Of a stretch of 64,000 nucleotides of DNA, positions 9,362 through 20,090 are shown in pieces. The stretch lies in NCBI RefSeq assembly GCF_018860855.1, contig NZ_JAHKQE010000025.1, forward strand, positions 1 through 64,000, in the 5' to 3' direction. Source of the DNA: Amphritea atlantica. GTDB lineage: Bacteria > Pseudomonadota > Gammaproteobacteria > Pseudomonadales > Balneatricaceae. Each line of letters opens with the position of its first letter. Position 1 is the first letter of the stretch. Made by a program: the position numbers and the translations under genes. A model generated the notes under the pieces. The model made no database searches. It saw only the letters and a program-made list of their open reading frames with translations, and was not told where the DNA came from.

Positions 9362-9740
9362 AGTACACCTCACTTTAAACGGTTTTTCGATTCGTTGTTG
9401 ACTCGACAGAACACTCGCTCGTTGGCTTTCAGTTCGATGAACAGGTATTTACCGCTCTCGATGCCTTACATATCAGATAGCACAATAGGTAATTTGAATC
9501 GCGATTTATCTGACAAATCAACAGAGGACAAAATTTATACCATTTCTATTTGTCATACAAATAAGACCTTAGTATTACAATCTAACCTATTAAGGGAATG
9601 AATATTCGCTTGTCTTAATAAATGAACAGCCCCATAACGACCAATCGAAAACATCTATTTAAAAAGCAGCACCGCCCGTGCAACCGTTAAACTTAGACTA
9701 TAATTAAATGAGGATAACGCAATAACTGGAGAGCAAACGG
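9362..9740. other. Gap with no supported gene
   Basis: This AT-rich stretch separates divergent acuI and the cytochrome pair and must hold both promoters. One 68-codon frame (9395-9601) has no RBS, no recognisable composition and no domain, so I do not call it. I saw no strong inverted repeat. Confidence 0.6.
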
Positions 9741-10385
9741 ATGTTGATACAAAACAAAAGCATTGTGTTAATGATATTAGTGGCATTCTCCCCTATAACC
9801 CTTGCTAGCGAGCTAGGGAAAACCATTGTAATGCAAGGCAATAGCAGCGGCGCAATGGCATGTTCTATCTGCCACGGAGCTAATGGTGCGGGCCAAGCTC
9901 AAGCAGGATTTCCAAACTTAGCAGGGTTAGACCCCGCCTATATGCAAAAGCAGTTACAGGACTTCACCACCGCGCAACGTCACAACCCAATAATGACACC
10001 CATCGCGACAGCACTTTCAACTGACGAGATGAATGCCGTTTCTACTTATTTTGCCCAGCAGTCAACGCCAACCATGAAGCCCACGACCGCTGACGATTCG
10101 CTCTTAAAAGCCGGTCAACAACTTGCCCAAAATGGCAATTGGGCGAATGATGTGCCTGCCTGCTTTTCCTGTCATGGCGCCCAAGCTAAGGGTGTTGGCA
10201 TGTACTTTCCGGCCCTGGCTGGCCAGCACGCCAGTTATATAGAGCAACAGCTTAATAGTTGGCGTTCTGGACAGCGAAGCAACGATCCAAACCAACTAAT
10301 GGTAGGCATAGCGCAACGCCTCAGCGAGACTGAGATAAAAGCGGTTAGCGCCTACTTGGCTAATTTAACTGCAACTAACAACTAA
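9741..10385 (+). CDS. tsdB: Dihaem cytochrome c4-like protein, probable TsdB electron acceptor
   Basis: The 214-residue secreted cytochrome has a signal peptide (about 1-23) and two class-I cytochrome domains, with haem-binding CSICH at 41-45 and CFSCH at 141-145; candidate distal methionines are in HNPIMTP (85) and NQLMVGI. Two similar halves are the layout of cytochrome c4. It is 18 bases upstream of a TsdA-like gene, the same order as the tsdB-tsdA pair described in Pseudomonas stutzeri, where TsdB accepts electrons from TsdA. The role as TsdB is inferred from that neighbour; the dihaem c4 call is firm. Confidence 0.8.
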   Translation: MLIQNKSIVLMILVAFSPITLASELGKTIVMQGNSSGAMACSICHGANGAGQAQAGFPNLAGLDPAYMQKQLQDFTTAQRHNPIMTPIATALSTDEMNAVSTYFAQQSTPTMKPTTADDSLLKAGQQLAQNGNWANDVPACFSCHGAQAKGVGMYFPALAGQHASYIEQQLNSWRSGQRSNDPNQLMVGIAQRLSETEIKAVSAYLANLTATNN

Positions 10386-10403
10386 TAACGCTGGGGGGGT
10401 TTT

Positions 10404-11357
10404 ATGTGGCTCACGAAGACAAACAGTAGACCACCACAAGGTCACAATGGACGGCTAGCAACCCGTTTCTTAGGTGCAGTATTACTCAGTTCACTGCTAT
10501 TCAATCCGGCCTTTGCCGAAGAGAAAGACTATCAAGTTGAATTACCGGCAGCGCCAAAAGGTCCTGCGAGCTTTACCCCGCCGAACGAGGCCGATATACC
10601 CAATAATGCCTTCGGTGATGCAGTACGTTATGGTCTGTCGTTATTTACCAATACACAGCAATTGCGTGGTCAGTATGTTGGCAACGAATTAAATTGCGTT
10701 AACTGTCACTTGAATAAGGGCCGGCAGGCCAATTCAGCACCGCTTTGGGGTGCATTTCCAATGTATCCTGCGTATCGCAAGAAAAATGATCACGTCAATA
10801 CCATCGATGAACGTATCCAAGGCTGCTTTACCTACAGTATGAACGGCACTCCACCACCTTTTGGCAGCAAAGAACTCACGGCACTGGTAACTTACCATTA
10901 CTGGCTATCAACCGGTGCTCCCGTTGGCCAAGCGCTGCCTGGGCGCGGCTATCCTAAGCTTGATACGCCAGCAGAGGATCCCAGCGTTAGCCGCGGTGAA
11001 GTCGTCTACCAAGATAATTGCGCCATCTGTCATGGCGAAAACGGTGCGGGAACTCAGGTCGATGGTCGTTATGCTTTTCCGCCATTATGGGGTAAAGATT
11101 CTTTTAACTGGGGTGCCGGTATGCACCGTGTTAATACCGCAGCGGGCTTTATCAAAGCGAATATGCCACTTGGCAAACCCAATAGTTTAACAGACCAGCA
11201 AGCTTGGGATGTCGCCGCCTTTATGAATAGCCATGAACGCCCACAAGACCCACGTTATGAGGGTAATCTTGAGCAAACGGCAGAGACCTTCCATCAACAT
11301 CAGTGTTTTTACAATAAAGAGGTTGATCAGCAACGCATAGGACAAGGAGTAAAATAA
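10404..11357 (+). CDS. tsdA: Thiosulfate dehydrogenase / tetrathionate reductase TsdA, dihaem cytochrome c
   Basis: TsdA couples two thiosulfates to tetrathionate in the periplasm. The 317-residue protein has an N-terminal signal segment (hydrophobic 20-38, ending AFA), haem sites CVNCH (98-102) and CAICH (206-210), and between them the TsdA-type block PAYRKKNDHVNTIDERIQGC with Cys141, followed by FTYSMNG. That cysteine corresponds to the unusual haem-1 axial ligand known in TsdA enzymes. A strong GGGGGG RBS precedes the ATG, and the gene follows the c4 partner gene closely. Direction of catalysis in vivo cannot be read from sequence. Confidence 0.82.
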   Translation: MWLTKTNSRPPQGHNGRLATRFLGAVLLSSLLFNPAFAEEKDYQVELPAAPKGPASFTPPNEADIPNNAFGDAVRYGLSLFTNTQQLRGQYVGNELNCVNCHLNKGRQANSAPLWGAFPMYPAYRKKNDHVNTIDERIQGCFTYSMNGTPPPFGSKELTALVTYHYWLSTGAPVGQALPGRGYPKLDTPAEDPSVSRGEVVYQDNCAICHGENGAGTQVDGRYAFPPLWGKDSFNWGAGMHRVNTAAGFIKANMPLGKPNSLTDQQAWDVAAFMNSHERPQDPRYEGNLEQTAETFHQHQCFYNKEVDQQRIGQGVK

Positions 11358-11367
11358 CCATCACACG

Positions 11368-11395
11368 GCAAAGGTGACAAACCAGTCACCTTTGC
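11368..11395 (+). terminator. Hairpin after tsdA
   Basis: GCAAAGGTGAC (11368-11378) and GTCACCTTTGC (11385-11395) form a perfect 11-bp stem with a 6-base loop, 10 bases after the tsdA stop. There is no long T-run after it, so the terminator call is moderate. Confidence 0.55.
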
Positions 11396-11594
11396 TCGCT
11401 CACCTCAGCGTCCTCCCGTAATTTCTCTTAATCCATCTCAGTGTCAAAAGTGATTCAACCTTGGCGTATTAGCCTAGGTTCAGCCCCGCGCTTGTTTCAC
11501 CGCTTCGTTATGCGATAAAATAATTGATCATCAAAAATAACTGATTGATTATTCAAGCTTACTTTTTGGTTTAACAGCCTAACTCGGCTTTTAA

Positions 11595-11665
11595 GGAGAA
11601 ATTCTACACATTACTGAATTCTCCCTCACGACCAATCTGAACCGATTTTAAAACCCATTGGTCGT
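11595..11665 (+). promoter_or_regulatory. Two inverted repeats upstream of the FadR-type regulator gene
   Basis: The first is an imperfect repeat (GGAGAAATTC 11595-11604 with GAATTCTCC 11616-11624). The second is a perfect 9-bp repeat (ACGACCAAT 11628-11636 with ATTGGTCGT 11657-11665, 20-base spacer). They lie 39-109 bases before the regulator start and are candidates for operators or leader structure; the role is inferred from position only. Confidence 0.45.
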
Positions 11666-11703
11666 TCACATCTGATTCTGGCACCAACAGTAGGAGAGAT
11701 TCT

Positions 11704-12432
11704 GTGAGTTTAGACATCACCCCCAGCTTATCCAGCCAGATTGCACAGCAGATCCGCCAAGCTATTATGGATGGCTCTTTAAAAGCCGATGATCGCTTAC
11801 CTACAGAAGGCGAGCTAGCGCTACGCTATAAAGTCTCTCGTCCGACGATTCGTGAAGCATTAAAACGTTTAGCCGCCCAGAATTTGGTTCGATCCCGTCG
11901 CGGCCCTACCGGCGGCACCTTTATCAATCGTCCATCGACTACCGATCTCAGTGATGCCTTAACCAGCGCCACCACCTTATTGGTTGGCATGGATGCCTTT
12001 TCCATGGACGATATCAACCAGACCCGCTTACTCCTAGAAACAAACTGCTTACAGCTCGCAGCCATCCGTATCAACGCAGCCCAACTCGACGCGCTGGAGC
12101 GAGAACTGGCAGAACAACAAAATGATGCCCTCACACCTGAACAGTTTTGCGCTTCGGATGTCCGTTTCCACCGCCAAATAGCCGAGGCTTCGGGTAACCC
12201 GCTGCTAAGTTTTATTATGTTCAGTGTGATCGAGGCGTTACAACCGATCAGTAATATGGTCACCTTTCGTTTTCGCGAGCGGTCCGTCATTATCGATCAA
12301 CATCAGCGCATTTTACAGGCTCTCAGCCAACATGATGCCGACCAAGCCTGTGCCGTGTTAGCAGAACAAGTGGCCTACCTGACAGAGAAATCCAGTCAGG
12401 CGCAACAATGGAAAGCACAAAAGCCAACCTAA
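11704..12432 (+). CDS. GntR/FadR subfamily transcriptional regulator (FCD domain)
   Basis: The 242-residue protein has an N-terminal GntR winged helix (residues about 8-72, with LPTEGELALRYKVSRPTIRE at 32-51) and an all-helical FCD ligand domain with the acidic/His metal-binding pattern (DVRFHRQIAEASGN near 157-170). Such regulators respond to small carboxylates. The GTG start at 11704 is supported by an AGGAGAG RBS. It lies downstream of tsdBA in the same direction, but a hairpin and 346 bases separate them, so control of tsdBA is only possible. Its own upstream repeats suggest autoregulation. Confidence 0.85.
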   Translation: MSLDITPSLSSQIAQQIRQAIMDGSLKADDRLPTEGELALRYKVSRPTIREALKRLAAQNLVRSRRGPTGGTFINRPSTTDLSDALTSATTLLVGMDAFSMDDINQTRLLLETNCLQLAAIRINAAQLDALERELAEQQNDALTPEQFCASDVRFHRQIAEASGNPLLSFIMFSVIEALQPISNMVTFRFRERSVIIDQHQRILQALSQHDADQACAVLAEQVAYLTEKSSQAQQWKAQKPT

Positions 12433-12522
12433 CAGAGGTCATAACCAGGCAAAAATAGCATAGGATTTATCCGGTAATTGCGGTATTCTTCAGCTATGAA
12501 TCAGTGCATTTAAGGAGTTAAT

Positions 12523-13113
12523 GTGGAAGAGAATAGCGTCTGGATTATTGGTATTGTCACCCTGTTAGCAGGAGCACTCATTGGCTACCTGATGGGGCGT
12601 TCCGGCGACACTTCCAGTCAGAAGAAACTGACTAGTCAGCTCAATGAGGCGCAACGCGACCTGAGTGATTATAAAGAGAAAGTTAACGGTCACTTCGAGA
12701 AAACCGCAGAACTGGTCAACAATCTGACTGAAAGCTATAAGCAGGTGCATCAACATCTTGCTCAGGGTTCAGAAACGCTCTGCATGGGTGTGCATTCGCC
12801 AGATAAACTGAGCAGTGATGGCAAGCCACAAATTGAGGAACAGCCGCTGGCCGAAGCCGTTGAAACTAAAGCCGATATCGAACCCGCGGCAACCGTAACA
12901 GAGCCGGTAGTAGATGAGCCTGAAGTCGTCGAACCGCCCCGTGACTATGCACCTAAAAAGCCCGATGAAGAAGGGATGCTATCGGATAAGTACGGCCTAA
13001 AAAAGAGATCAGACAGTGAGGAAGATGAACTGGAAGATGTTATCCCTCCCATCTTGAAAGATCAGATTCCCCATACTGGCGCAAGTAACAAAGAGACCAA
13101 ACCGTTAGCCTGA
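12523..13113 (+). CDS. zapG: Inner-membrane cell-envelope/division protein ZapG (YhcB, DUF1043)
   Basis: ZapG is a single-span inner-membrane protein tied to cell division and envelope synthesis. The 196-residue protein has an N-terminal membrane segment (about 6-25, IGIVTLLAGALIGYLMGR), then a coiled coil (about 32-85) that carries the family NEAQRDLSDYKEKVNGHFEKTA region. The C-terminal half is acidic and proline-rich, longer than in E. coli YhcB (about 130 residues) and probably disordered. The GTG start has an AAGGAG RBS. The location beside nif3-like and degS-like genes fits the common gammaproteobacterial neighbourhood. Confidence 0.85.
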   Translation: MEENSVWIIGIVTLLAGALIGYLMGRSGDTSSQKKLTSQLNEAQRDLSDYKEKVNGHFEKTAELVNNLTESYKQVHQHLAQGSETLCMGVHSPDKLSSDGKPQIEEQPLAEAVETKADIEPAATVTEPVVDEPEVVEPPRDYAPKKPDEEGMLSDKYGLKKRSDSEEDELEDVIPPILKDQIPHTGASNKETKPLA

Positions 13114-13160
13114 TACAAACTGACGCTCACTCTCTGTTCACTGAAGGTTCAACAGACTAA

Positions 13161-13186
13161 AAACCGGTTATCGCCGGTTTTTTTTC
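13161..13186 (+). terminator. Intrinsic terminator of zapG
   Basis: A 7-bp stem (AAACCGG 13161-13167, CCGGTTT 13174-13180) runs into eight consecutive T residues. Confidence 0.9.
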
Positions 13187-13286
13187 ACCTCTAATATATC
13201 TCTAACGCTGTAAGCCCTTTAGATACTTAACTTTAGATGCTTAACTTTATAGTTACTTGGCTCAACGAAGCTTACCTTCAGCCCTG

Positions 13287-14048
13287 TTACACAGGGTTAT
13301 GAATATCAACAAACTGATGTTCAATATCAAACTCTTCTGCCAGCCGCTCTCCCAACGCTTGCACACCATAACGCTCAGTAGCATGGTGGCCCGCAGCAAA
13401 ATAATGAATTCCCAGTTCTCTAGCGCTGTGTACAGTGGGTTCGGAAATTTCGCCAGAGATAAAGGCATCTAACCCCAGTGCTGCCGCTTTTTCGATATAC
13501 CCCTGTGCAGCTCCGGTACACCAACCAACCGTTTCAATCAATTCTGGACCACCATCGATATGTAATACCTCACGCCCTAGCGCCGTGGCTATCTGCTGAC
13601 TAAATTCAGCAGCCGTCACAGGAGAACTCAAACGCCCTGTCAGCCCAATACTTAATGGGTTATCCGGCTCTAACCCACCACTCACCTGCAACCCTAATTG
13701 TCTCGCGAGACAGGCATTATTGCCGAGTTCAGGGTGTCCATCCAAAGGAAGGTGGTATGCCAACAGACTGATATCATGACTTAACAATGTCTGTAGGCGG
13801 CGCTTTTTCATACCGGTTATCACCTCAGGCTCACCTTTCCAAAAGTAGCCATGGTGAACCAAAATCAGATCCGCTTCCAAAGCAACAGCTCTATCAAGCA
13901 ATGCCTGACTCGCGGTGACACCAGAGACAATGCGACGCACCTCTGCACGGCCTTCAATCTGCAATCCATTGGGACAGTAGTCCTTATATTTCTCAGGACT
14001 TAACAAAGAATCACAATAATTAACCAACTGTTTCAGTAATACCACCAT
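13287..14048 (-). CDS. Nif3-like dinuclear metal-centre protein (YbgI family)
   Basis: The 253-residue cytosolic protein belongs to the Nif3/YbgI family of hexameric metal-binding proteins, some assigned as GTP cyclohydrolase I type 2 folds. Metal ligands typical of the family are visible: HH in LILVHHGYFW (65-66), a middle YHLPLDGHPELGNN segment, and HH near the C-terminus (AAGHHATERYG). The frame extends to a GTG at 14099, but the added residues do not match the family, so the ATG at 14048 is chosen. It is divergent from the degS-like gene. The biochemical role is not established. Confidence 0.85.
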   Translation of the reverse strand: MVVLLKQLVNYCDSLLSPEKYKDYCPNGLQIEGRAEVRRIVSGVTASQALLDRAVALEADLILVHHGYFWKGEPEVITGMKKRRLQTLLSHDISLLAYHLPLDGHPELGNNACLARQLGLQVSGGLEPDNPLSIGLTGRLSSPVTAAEFSQQIATALGREVLHIDGGPELIETVGWCTGAAQGYIEKAAALGLDAFISGEISEPTVHSARELGIHYFAAGHHATERYGVQALGERLAEEFDIEHQFVDIHNPV

Positions 14049-14141
14049 AATCTTTTCTTTATATTCCCAAAAACCCGTTATTATCCGTATAATTCTCACT
14101 TAACTGAATAACTTTATCACTGTTTATAAAGGCCGCTCTAA

Positions 14142-15347
14142 TTGATTCAACGTTTCGCTTTTCTGGTTTGGCCCATTCTGTCAGGGATTCTCGCCGCCGT
14201 GGCGTTACTTATCTATCTACCTGATATGTTTGCCCCTCAAACCAGTACCGTACAGATCCGTCAAGCTGAGGCACCCTCAGCGGAAGTTCGCGGCCCCTTC
14301 TCATACGCCGATGCGGTGGAACATGCGGCTTCTAGCGTCGTAAACATTTACACACGCACGGTAGTACCCAGCAGCAATAAACAGATCTATAGTGATCCAA
14401 ATATCCGTAAGTATTATGATACTAAAACCGGTCACAAAGAGCGCATTCAGTCTAGCTTAGGTTCCGGCGTAATCCTTAGTTCAGAGGGTTACATTGCTAC
14501 CAATAACCATGTTATTTCGGGTGCCGACAGTATTGTGGTGGCGTTAAAGGACGGTCGCGAGGCAACCGCTACCGTGGTAGGCAATGACCCTGATACTGAT
14601 CTAGCGGTACTCAAAATCAATCTCCCCGATCTACCGAGCATTACGGTTAGCTCATCCGCTAATCTACGCGTCGGCGATGTTGCGTTGGCAATCGGCAATC
14701 CCTTTGGTGTCGGCCAAACTGTCACGATGGGTATCATCAGTGCCACCGGTCGCAATCAATTAGGACTTAACACTTATGAAGATTTTATTCAGACCGATGC
14801 GGCGATCAACCCAGGTAACTCTGGCGGTGCGCTGATTAATGCCGAAGGCAACCTGATCGGTATTAATACGGCAATTTTCACCCGCTCTGGAGGCTCTCAA
14901 GGGATTGGCTTTGCTATCCCATCAGATCAAGCCAGACAGGTCATGCAGGACCTTATAGATCATGGCCGAGTCATTCGTGGATGGGTGGGTGTCGAAGCCC
15001 AAGAGATTACCCCAGGCCTCGCAGAGTCGTTCGGCTTAAAAGATACTAAGGGGTTGATTATTGCGGGTATTTACCGTGATGGACCCGCACACAAAGCTGG
15101 ACTATTACCCGGGGATATTCTGCTAGAAATTGGTGGCAACAAAATAATCAACAGCTATAACTCGATGTACAGTGTTGCGCGAATGCCTCCAGGCACCGTT
15201 CTCCCGGTAAAAATATGGCGTAACGGTGAAGTAAAAGAACTCAACATCACCGTCACTCAACGCCCTGCAGTTGAAAACCCTATAACTGAAATTCCTGCAG
15301 AAACGCCCGCCATTGAAGAAACGAATAAAGAAAAGACCAGCCCGTAA
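14142..15347 (+). CDS. degS: Membrane-anchored periplasmic serine protease, DegS/AlgW type
   Basis: DegS/AlgW cleaves the anti-sigma factor RseA/MucA when outer-membrane protein C-termini accumulate. The 401-residue protein has one N-terminal membrane anchor (about 9-27), a trypsin-like domain with catalytic His123 (NNHVI), Asp153 (DTDLAVL) and Ser227 (NPGNSGGAL), and a single PDZ domain (about 270-365), the domain set that separates DegS from the two-PDZ DegP. It starts with TTG at 14142, just downstream of a weak RBS. The C-terminus has an added Glu/Pro-rich tail. A strong terminator follows. Confidence 0.88.
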   Translation: MIQRFAFLVWPILSGILAAVALLIYLPDMFAPQTSTVQIRQAEAPSAEVRGPFSYADAVEHAASSVVNIYTRTVVPSSNKQIYSDPNIRKYYDTKTGHKERIQSSLGSGVILSSEGYIATNNHVISGADSIVVALKDGREATATVVGNDPDTDLAVLKINLPDLPSITVSSSANLRVGDVALAIGNPFGVGQTVTMGIISATGRNQLGLNTYEDFIQTDAAINPGNSGGALINAEGNLIGINTAIFTRSGGSQGIGFAIPSDQARQVMQDLIDHGRVIRGWVGVEAQEITPGLAESFGLKDTKGLIIAGIYRDGPAHKAGLLPGDILLEIGGNKIINSYNSMYSVARMPPGTVLPVKIWRNGEVKELNITVTQRPAVENPITEIPAETPAIEETNKEKTSP

Positions 15348-15358
15348 TGATCAGTGAC

Positions 15359-15388
15359 AAAAAAAAAAGCCCCGAGGGGCTTTTTTTT
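15359..15388 (+). terminator. Bidirectional terminator between degS and hisD
   Basis: GCCC (15369-15372) and GGGC (15377-15380) close a CGAG tetraloop, flanked by a run of A before and eight T after, giving terminators for both convergent transcripts. Confidence 0.9.
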
Positions 15389-15413
15389 ATCACAGCTTTC
15401 GGCAAACCATCAA

Positions 15414-16724
15414 TCAATCTTTAATGCGATATTCCGCCGAACGCGCATGTGCCGTCAGGCTTTCACCTCGGGCTAATACCGAAGCGACCTTACCCATCTC
15501 CGATGCCCCATCTTCTGAGAACATTATCAGCGATGAACGTTTCTGGAAATCATATACACCTAGGGGTGATGAAAAACGCGCGGTACCTGAGGTTGGAAGT
15601 ACATGGTTAGGCCCAGCACAGTAGTCGCCCAGCGCCTCAGCGGTGTAACGCCCCATGAAGATCGCACCCGCATGCTTAATCAAAGGTAACAGCGCCTTAG
15701 GGTCTGCAACAGATAACTCTAGGTGTTCAGGTGCGATCCGATTGTTTACCTTAGCGGCTTCTTCGAGATCAGCCACTTTGATCAACGCTGCACGATCAGC
15801 TAGAGAACGGCCGATAATCGCTTTGCGCTCCATCGTTGGTAGCAGCTTCTCGATACTGGCACTCACTTTATCAAGGAAATTAGCATCTGGGCTGATCAGA
15901 ATAGGCTGCGCATCTTCATCGTGCTCAGCCTGTGAGAACAGATCCATCGCGATCCAATCAGGATCGGTACCGCCATCGCAAATCACTAAGATTTCAGACG
16001 GTCCCGCGATCATATCGATCCCTACGGTGCCATAAACTGCACGTTTTGCCGTAGCCACAAATATATTGCCCGGACCGACGATCTTATCCACTTTAGGAAT
16101 CGTCTCAGTACCATAGGCCAGCGCCGCAATCGCTTGCGCACCACCTATAGCAAAGGCGCGACTAACACCGGCCAATGCCGCTGCCGCCAATACCAGTTGG
16201 TTCACTTCACCATCCGGCGTTGGCACTACCATAATCAGTTCTTCAACACCGGCAACATGGGCCGGAATCGCATTCATCAACACCGATGATGGGTAAGATG
16301 CTTTACCACCGGGGACATACAAGCCCGCCTTATCCATCGGCGTGATTTTCTGACCGAGCAATGTGCCATCAGCTTCCTGATATTCCCATGACTCACCTTT
16401 CTGGCGTTCATGATAGTCACGTACCCGCTGAGCAGCCACGCGAAGCGCGTGATTCTGATCGGCAGGCAAGGCTGCCAATGCTTGATTCAAATCATCCTGA
16501 GTAAACTCAAGTTCGGCCATGGTGCTAACACTGAGACGGTCAAAACGGTTAGTGTATTCAACAACCGCACTATCGCCTTCGGCTTTTACACGCTCAAGAA
16601 TATCTTCAACAGTCCGGTTAACATCTTTATTAGAAACCGACTCCCAAGCCAACAATTTATCCAACTGCTCGCTGAAATCAGCCTGTTGACTGTCTAATCT
16701 TAATACCACTGGGTTGGCCATCAT
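15414..16724 (-). CDS. hisD: Histidinol dehydrogenase
   Basis: HisD oxidises L-histidinol to L-histidine in two NAD-dependent steps. The 436-residue sequence carries the family blocks [20 protein letters not shown] (about residues 136-155), [14 protein letters not shown], the zinc-binding AGPSEILV and [10 protein letters not shown] segments, and the RIAPEHLEL motif. Its start overlaps the hisG stop in a TAATG junction, with a second in-frame ATG right after (16721). Together with hisG it forms a translationally coupled pair downstream of murA. Confidence 0.96.
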   Translation of the reverse strand: MMANPVVLRLDSQQADFSEQLDKLLAWESVSNKDVNRTVEDILERVKAEGDSAVVEYTNRFDRLSVSTMAELEFTQDDLNQALAALPADQNHALRVAAQRVRDYHERQKGESWEYQEADGTLLGQKITPMDKAGLYVPGGKASYPSSVLMNAIPAHVAGVEELIMVVPTPDGEVNQLVLAAAALAGVSRAFAIGGAQAIAALAYGTETIPKVDKIVGPGNIFVATAKRAVYGTVGIDMIAGPSEILVICDGGTDPDWIAMDLFSQAEHDEDAQPILISPDANFLDKVSASIEKLLPTMERKAIIGRSLADRAALIKVADLEEAAKVNNRIAPEHLELSVADPKALLPLIKHAGAIFMGRYTAEALGDYCAGPNHVLPTSGTARFSSPLGVYDFQKRSSLIMFSEDGASEMGKVASVLARGESLTAHARSAEYRIKD

Positions 16725-17374
16725 TATTTCGACCTATCTTTACGCGCTTCTACTGCCGCGGCTAATTGTTCAATAATAGGCTGGATCTGCCGATGTTTCA
16801 TTTTCAACGCAGCCTTGCCTACCACCAAGCGAGAGCTGATATAGCAGATATCATCCATCGGCACCAAACCATTAGCCCGTAACGTATTACCGGTATCGAC
16901 AATATCAACAATGCGATCAGCTAAGCCCATGATCGGTGCCAGCTCCATCGCGCCGTACAGTTTGATAATATCAACCTGCCGACCCTGACGGGCAAAATAC
17001 TCTTTGGTGATATTGACAAATTTGGTGGCAACTTTCATTCGCCCTTCAACTTCGCCAGCATCCTTCATGCCTGCCACCATCAGCCGACATTTAGCAATAT
17101 CTAGATCAAGAGGTTCATAAAGATCTTTAGAGCCATATTCCAACAGCACATCTTTACCCGCAACGCCCATATCAGCACCACCATTTTCCACATAGGTAGG
17201 AACATCCGTCGCCCGAATAACAACCAGTTTGATATTGTCATGGTTGGTATCGAAAATCAGCTTACGGCTACTGAAAATATCTTCAGCTGGGATGATATTC
17301 GCCGCTTCTAAGAGAGGCAGCGTATCTTTAAGAATACGCCCTTTAGATAGCGCAATGGTCAGGTTCTGTTTCAT
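16724..17374 (-). CDS. hisG: ATP phosphoribosyltransferase, short (HisZ-dependent) form
   Basis: HisG makes phosphoribosyl-ATP, the first step of histidine synthesis. At 216 residues it is the short form, lacking the C-terminal regulatory domain; such enzymes work with the regulatory subunit HisZ, which is not in this window. Visible family features are the N-terminal [11 protein letters not shown] segment, [13 protein letters not shown] (about 66-78) and the PRPP loop [16 protein letters not shown]. The stop overlaps the hisD start by sharing the TAATG. murA lies 76 bases upstream on the same strand. Confidence 0.95.
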   Translation of the reverse strand: MKQNLTIALSKGRILKDTLPLLEAANIIPAEDIFSSRKLIFDTNHDNIKLVVIRATDVPTYVENGGADMGVAGKDVLLEYGSKDLYEPLDLDIAKCRLMVAGMKDAGEVEGRMKVATKFVNITKEYFARQGRQVDIIKLYGAMELAPIMGLADRIVDIVDTGNTLRANGLVPMDDICYISSRLVVGKAALKMKHRQIQPIIEQLAAAVEARKDRSK

Positions 17375-17450
17375 ATTTGCTATTTTGTTACCACTTAAAA
17401 TTCAGTACAGGCACACAGGCTATGCTGTAAATGCTCATTTTCTGTCGCTA

Positions 17451-19002
<1,552 letters not shown>

Positions 19003-19123
19003 GCATAATACCAATGAGTATTGGGGGAAAATAATAGGTTGGCAATGATAGCGGAAAGCGCAACAAAAGGCGATGACTGTAACGAAACAGCCATCGGTGA
19101 CCAGCAGGCTCTAAGCAGCCGCT

Positions 19124-19420
19124 TTATGGCTTAAGGCTGGTATTATCTAGACCAACTAAACGAACAATCGCACTCAATTCAGCAGGAATATTAAGCGCCT
19201 TAAGTGGCCGTTTAAGTGCTCTACTTTTCCGTTCAAGACAGAGCCATAAAGATACCGCAGAACTATCCACTCGCCGCACACCAGAAAAATCGATGACCAC
19301 GGCCTGCTCAGTTTGGTCGAATGCTTTTTCAAGCGCCTCTCGTACTGAGATGATCGTACTAAACAACAGATCACCTTTCAGCAGTATCCCATCAGCGGTC
19401 ATCTCAACTTGAGAAGCCAT
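19124..19420 (-). CDS. mlaB: Phospholipid transport STAS-domain subunit MlaB
   Basis: MlaB is the cytoplasmic STAS protein that binds the MlaF ATPase and activates the MlaFEDB lipid transporter. The 98-residue product has a STAS fold with the AVVIDFSGVRRVDSSAVSLW core (about residues 40-59). The start ATG at 19420 overlaps the mlaC stop in a TGATG junction, implying translational coupling. It is last in the mlaFEDCB operon. Confidence 0.9.
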   Translation of the reverse strand: MASQVEMTADGILLKGDLLFSTIISVREALEKAFDQTEQAVVIDFSGVRRVDSSAVSLWLCLERKSRALKRPLKALNIPAELSAIVRLVGLDNTSLKP

Positions 19421-20049
19421 CAACTCTCCTTACTACCGTTGCTAGCAATGGCATCTTTCCAGTCAGCAATCACTTGTTTCACATTGCCATTGGTACGCGA
19501 CGCCATATCCGCGAATTGATTCTTAAAGTTCAGCCGCAGATTAATGCCGTCGACCAATACATTCACCAGCTTCCAACCATCATCTTGCTTCAGCATGTAA
19601 TACACTAATGTGTATTGTTTGCCATCGGCAGAATAGACATACACACTGACGACCTGCTTATCTGCGGCAGGGCTTGGATGCCCCTCCTCTGCAACCTCAT
19701 ATCTAACAATATCAAAGCCCGTCAATGATTTCGCAAAGGTACGCACCATTGTGTCTTTAAATACCGTCGAAAACAGTGACTGTTGCTTCTCATCAACACG
19801 ATTATAATATTTACCCATTACCCGCTTAGATACATAACTAAAATCAACCACGGGGTTGAGAATCGCTTCAATATCAGCGATCAACTCTTCACTCTTCTCT
19901 GGTGCTTTTAGTGATGGCTTTTCCAACACGGCCATCATCTGCGAAGAAGCCTGCTCAATCGTATCTCGCGCCTCCTCCCACGATGCCTGGGCTGACACAG
20001 ACGCAAACAGTATCGTTAGCAACACTAACCACCGATTAATATATTTCAT
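19420..20049 (-). CDS. mlaC: Periplasmic phospholipid-binding protein MlaC
   Basis: MlaC shuttles phospholipid between the outer-membrane MlaA complex and the inner-membrane MlaFEDB complex. The product (209 residues) has a signal peptide (about 1-23, ending in AQA) and the MlaC/Ttg2D fold, with family segments such as VDFSYVSKRVMGKYY and VLVDGINLRLNFKNQF. The open frame extends to 20064, but an AAGGGTG RBS favours the ATG at 20049. It follows mlaD closely and overlaps mlaB. Confidence 0.93.
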   Translation of the reverse strand: MKYINRWLVLLTILFASVSAQASWEEARDTIEQASSQMMAVLEKPSLKAPEKSEELIADIEAILNPVVDFSYVSKRVMGKYYNRVDEKQQSLFSTVFKDTMVRTFAKSLTGFDIVRYEVAEEGHPSPAADKQVVSVYVYSADGKQYTLVYYMLKQDDGWKLVNVLVDGINLRLNFKNQFADMASRTNGNVKQVIADWKDAIASNGSKES

Positions 20050-20090
20050 ATTCACCCTTCCCATATTTATGTAGCAATATCTAGCGTAGG

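Noticed and set aside
9395-9601. 68-codon frame on the plus strand between acuI and tsdB
   Set aside because: No RBS, no domain-like composition, and it overlaps the region needed for the acuI promoter.
11523-11533. FNR-like site TTGATCATCAA upstream of the FadR-type regulator
   Set aside because: The half-sites are separated by one base, not four, so it does not fit an FNR box; it is probably a chance palindrome.
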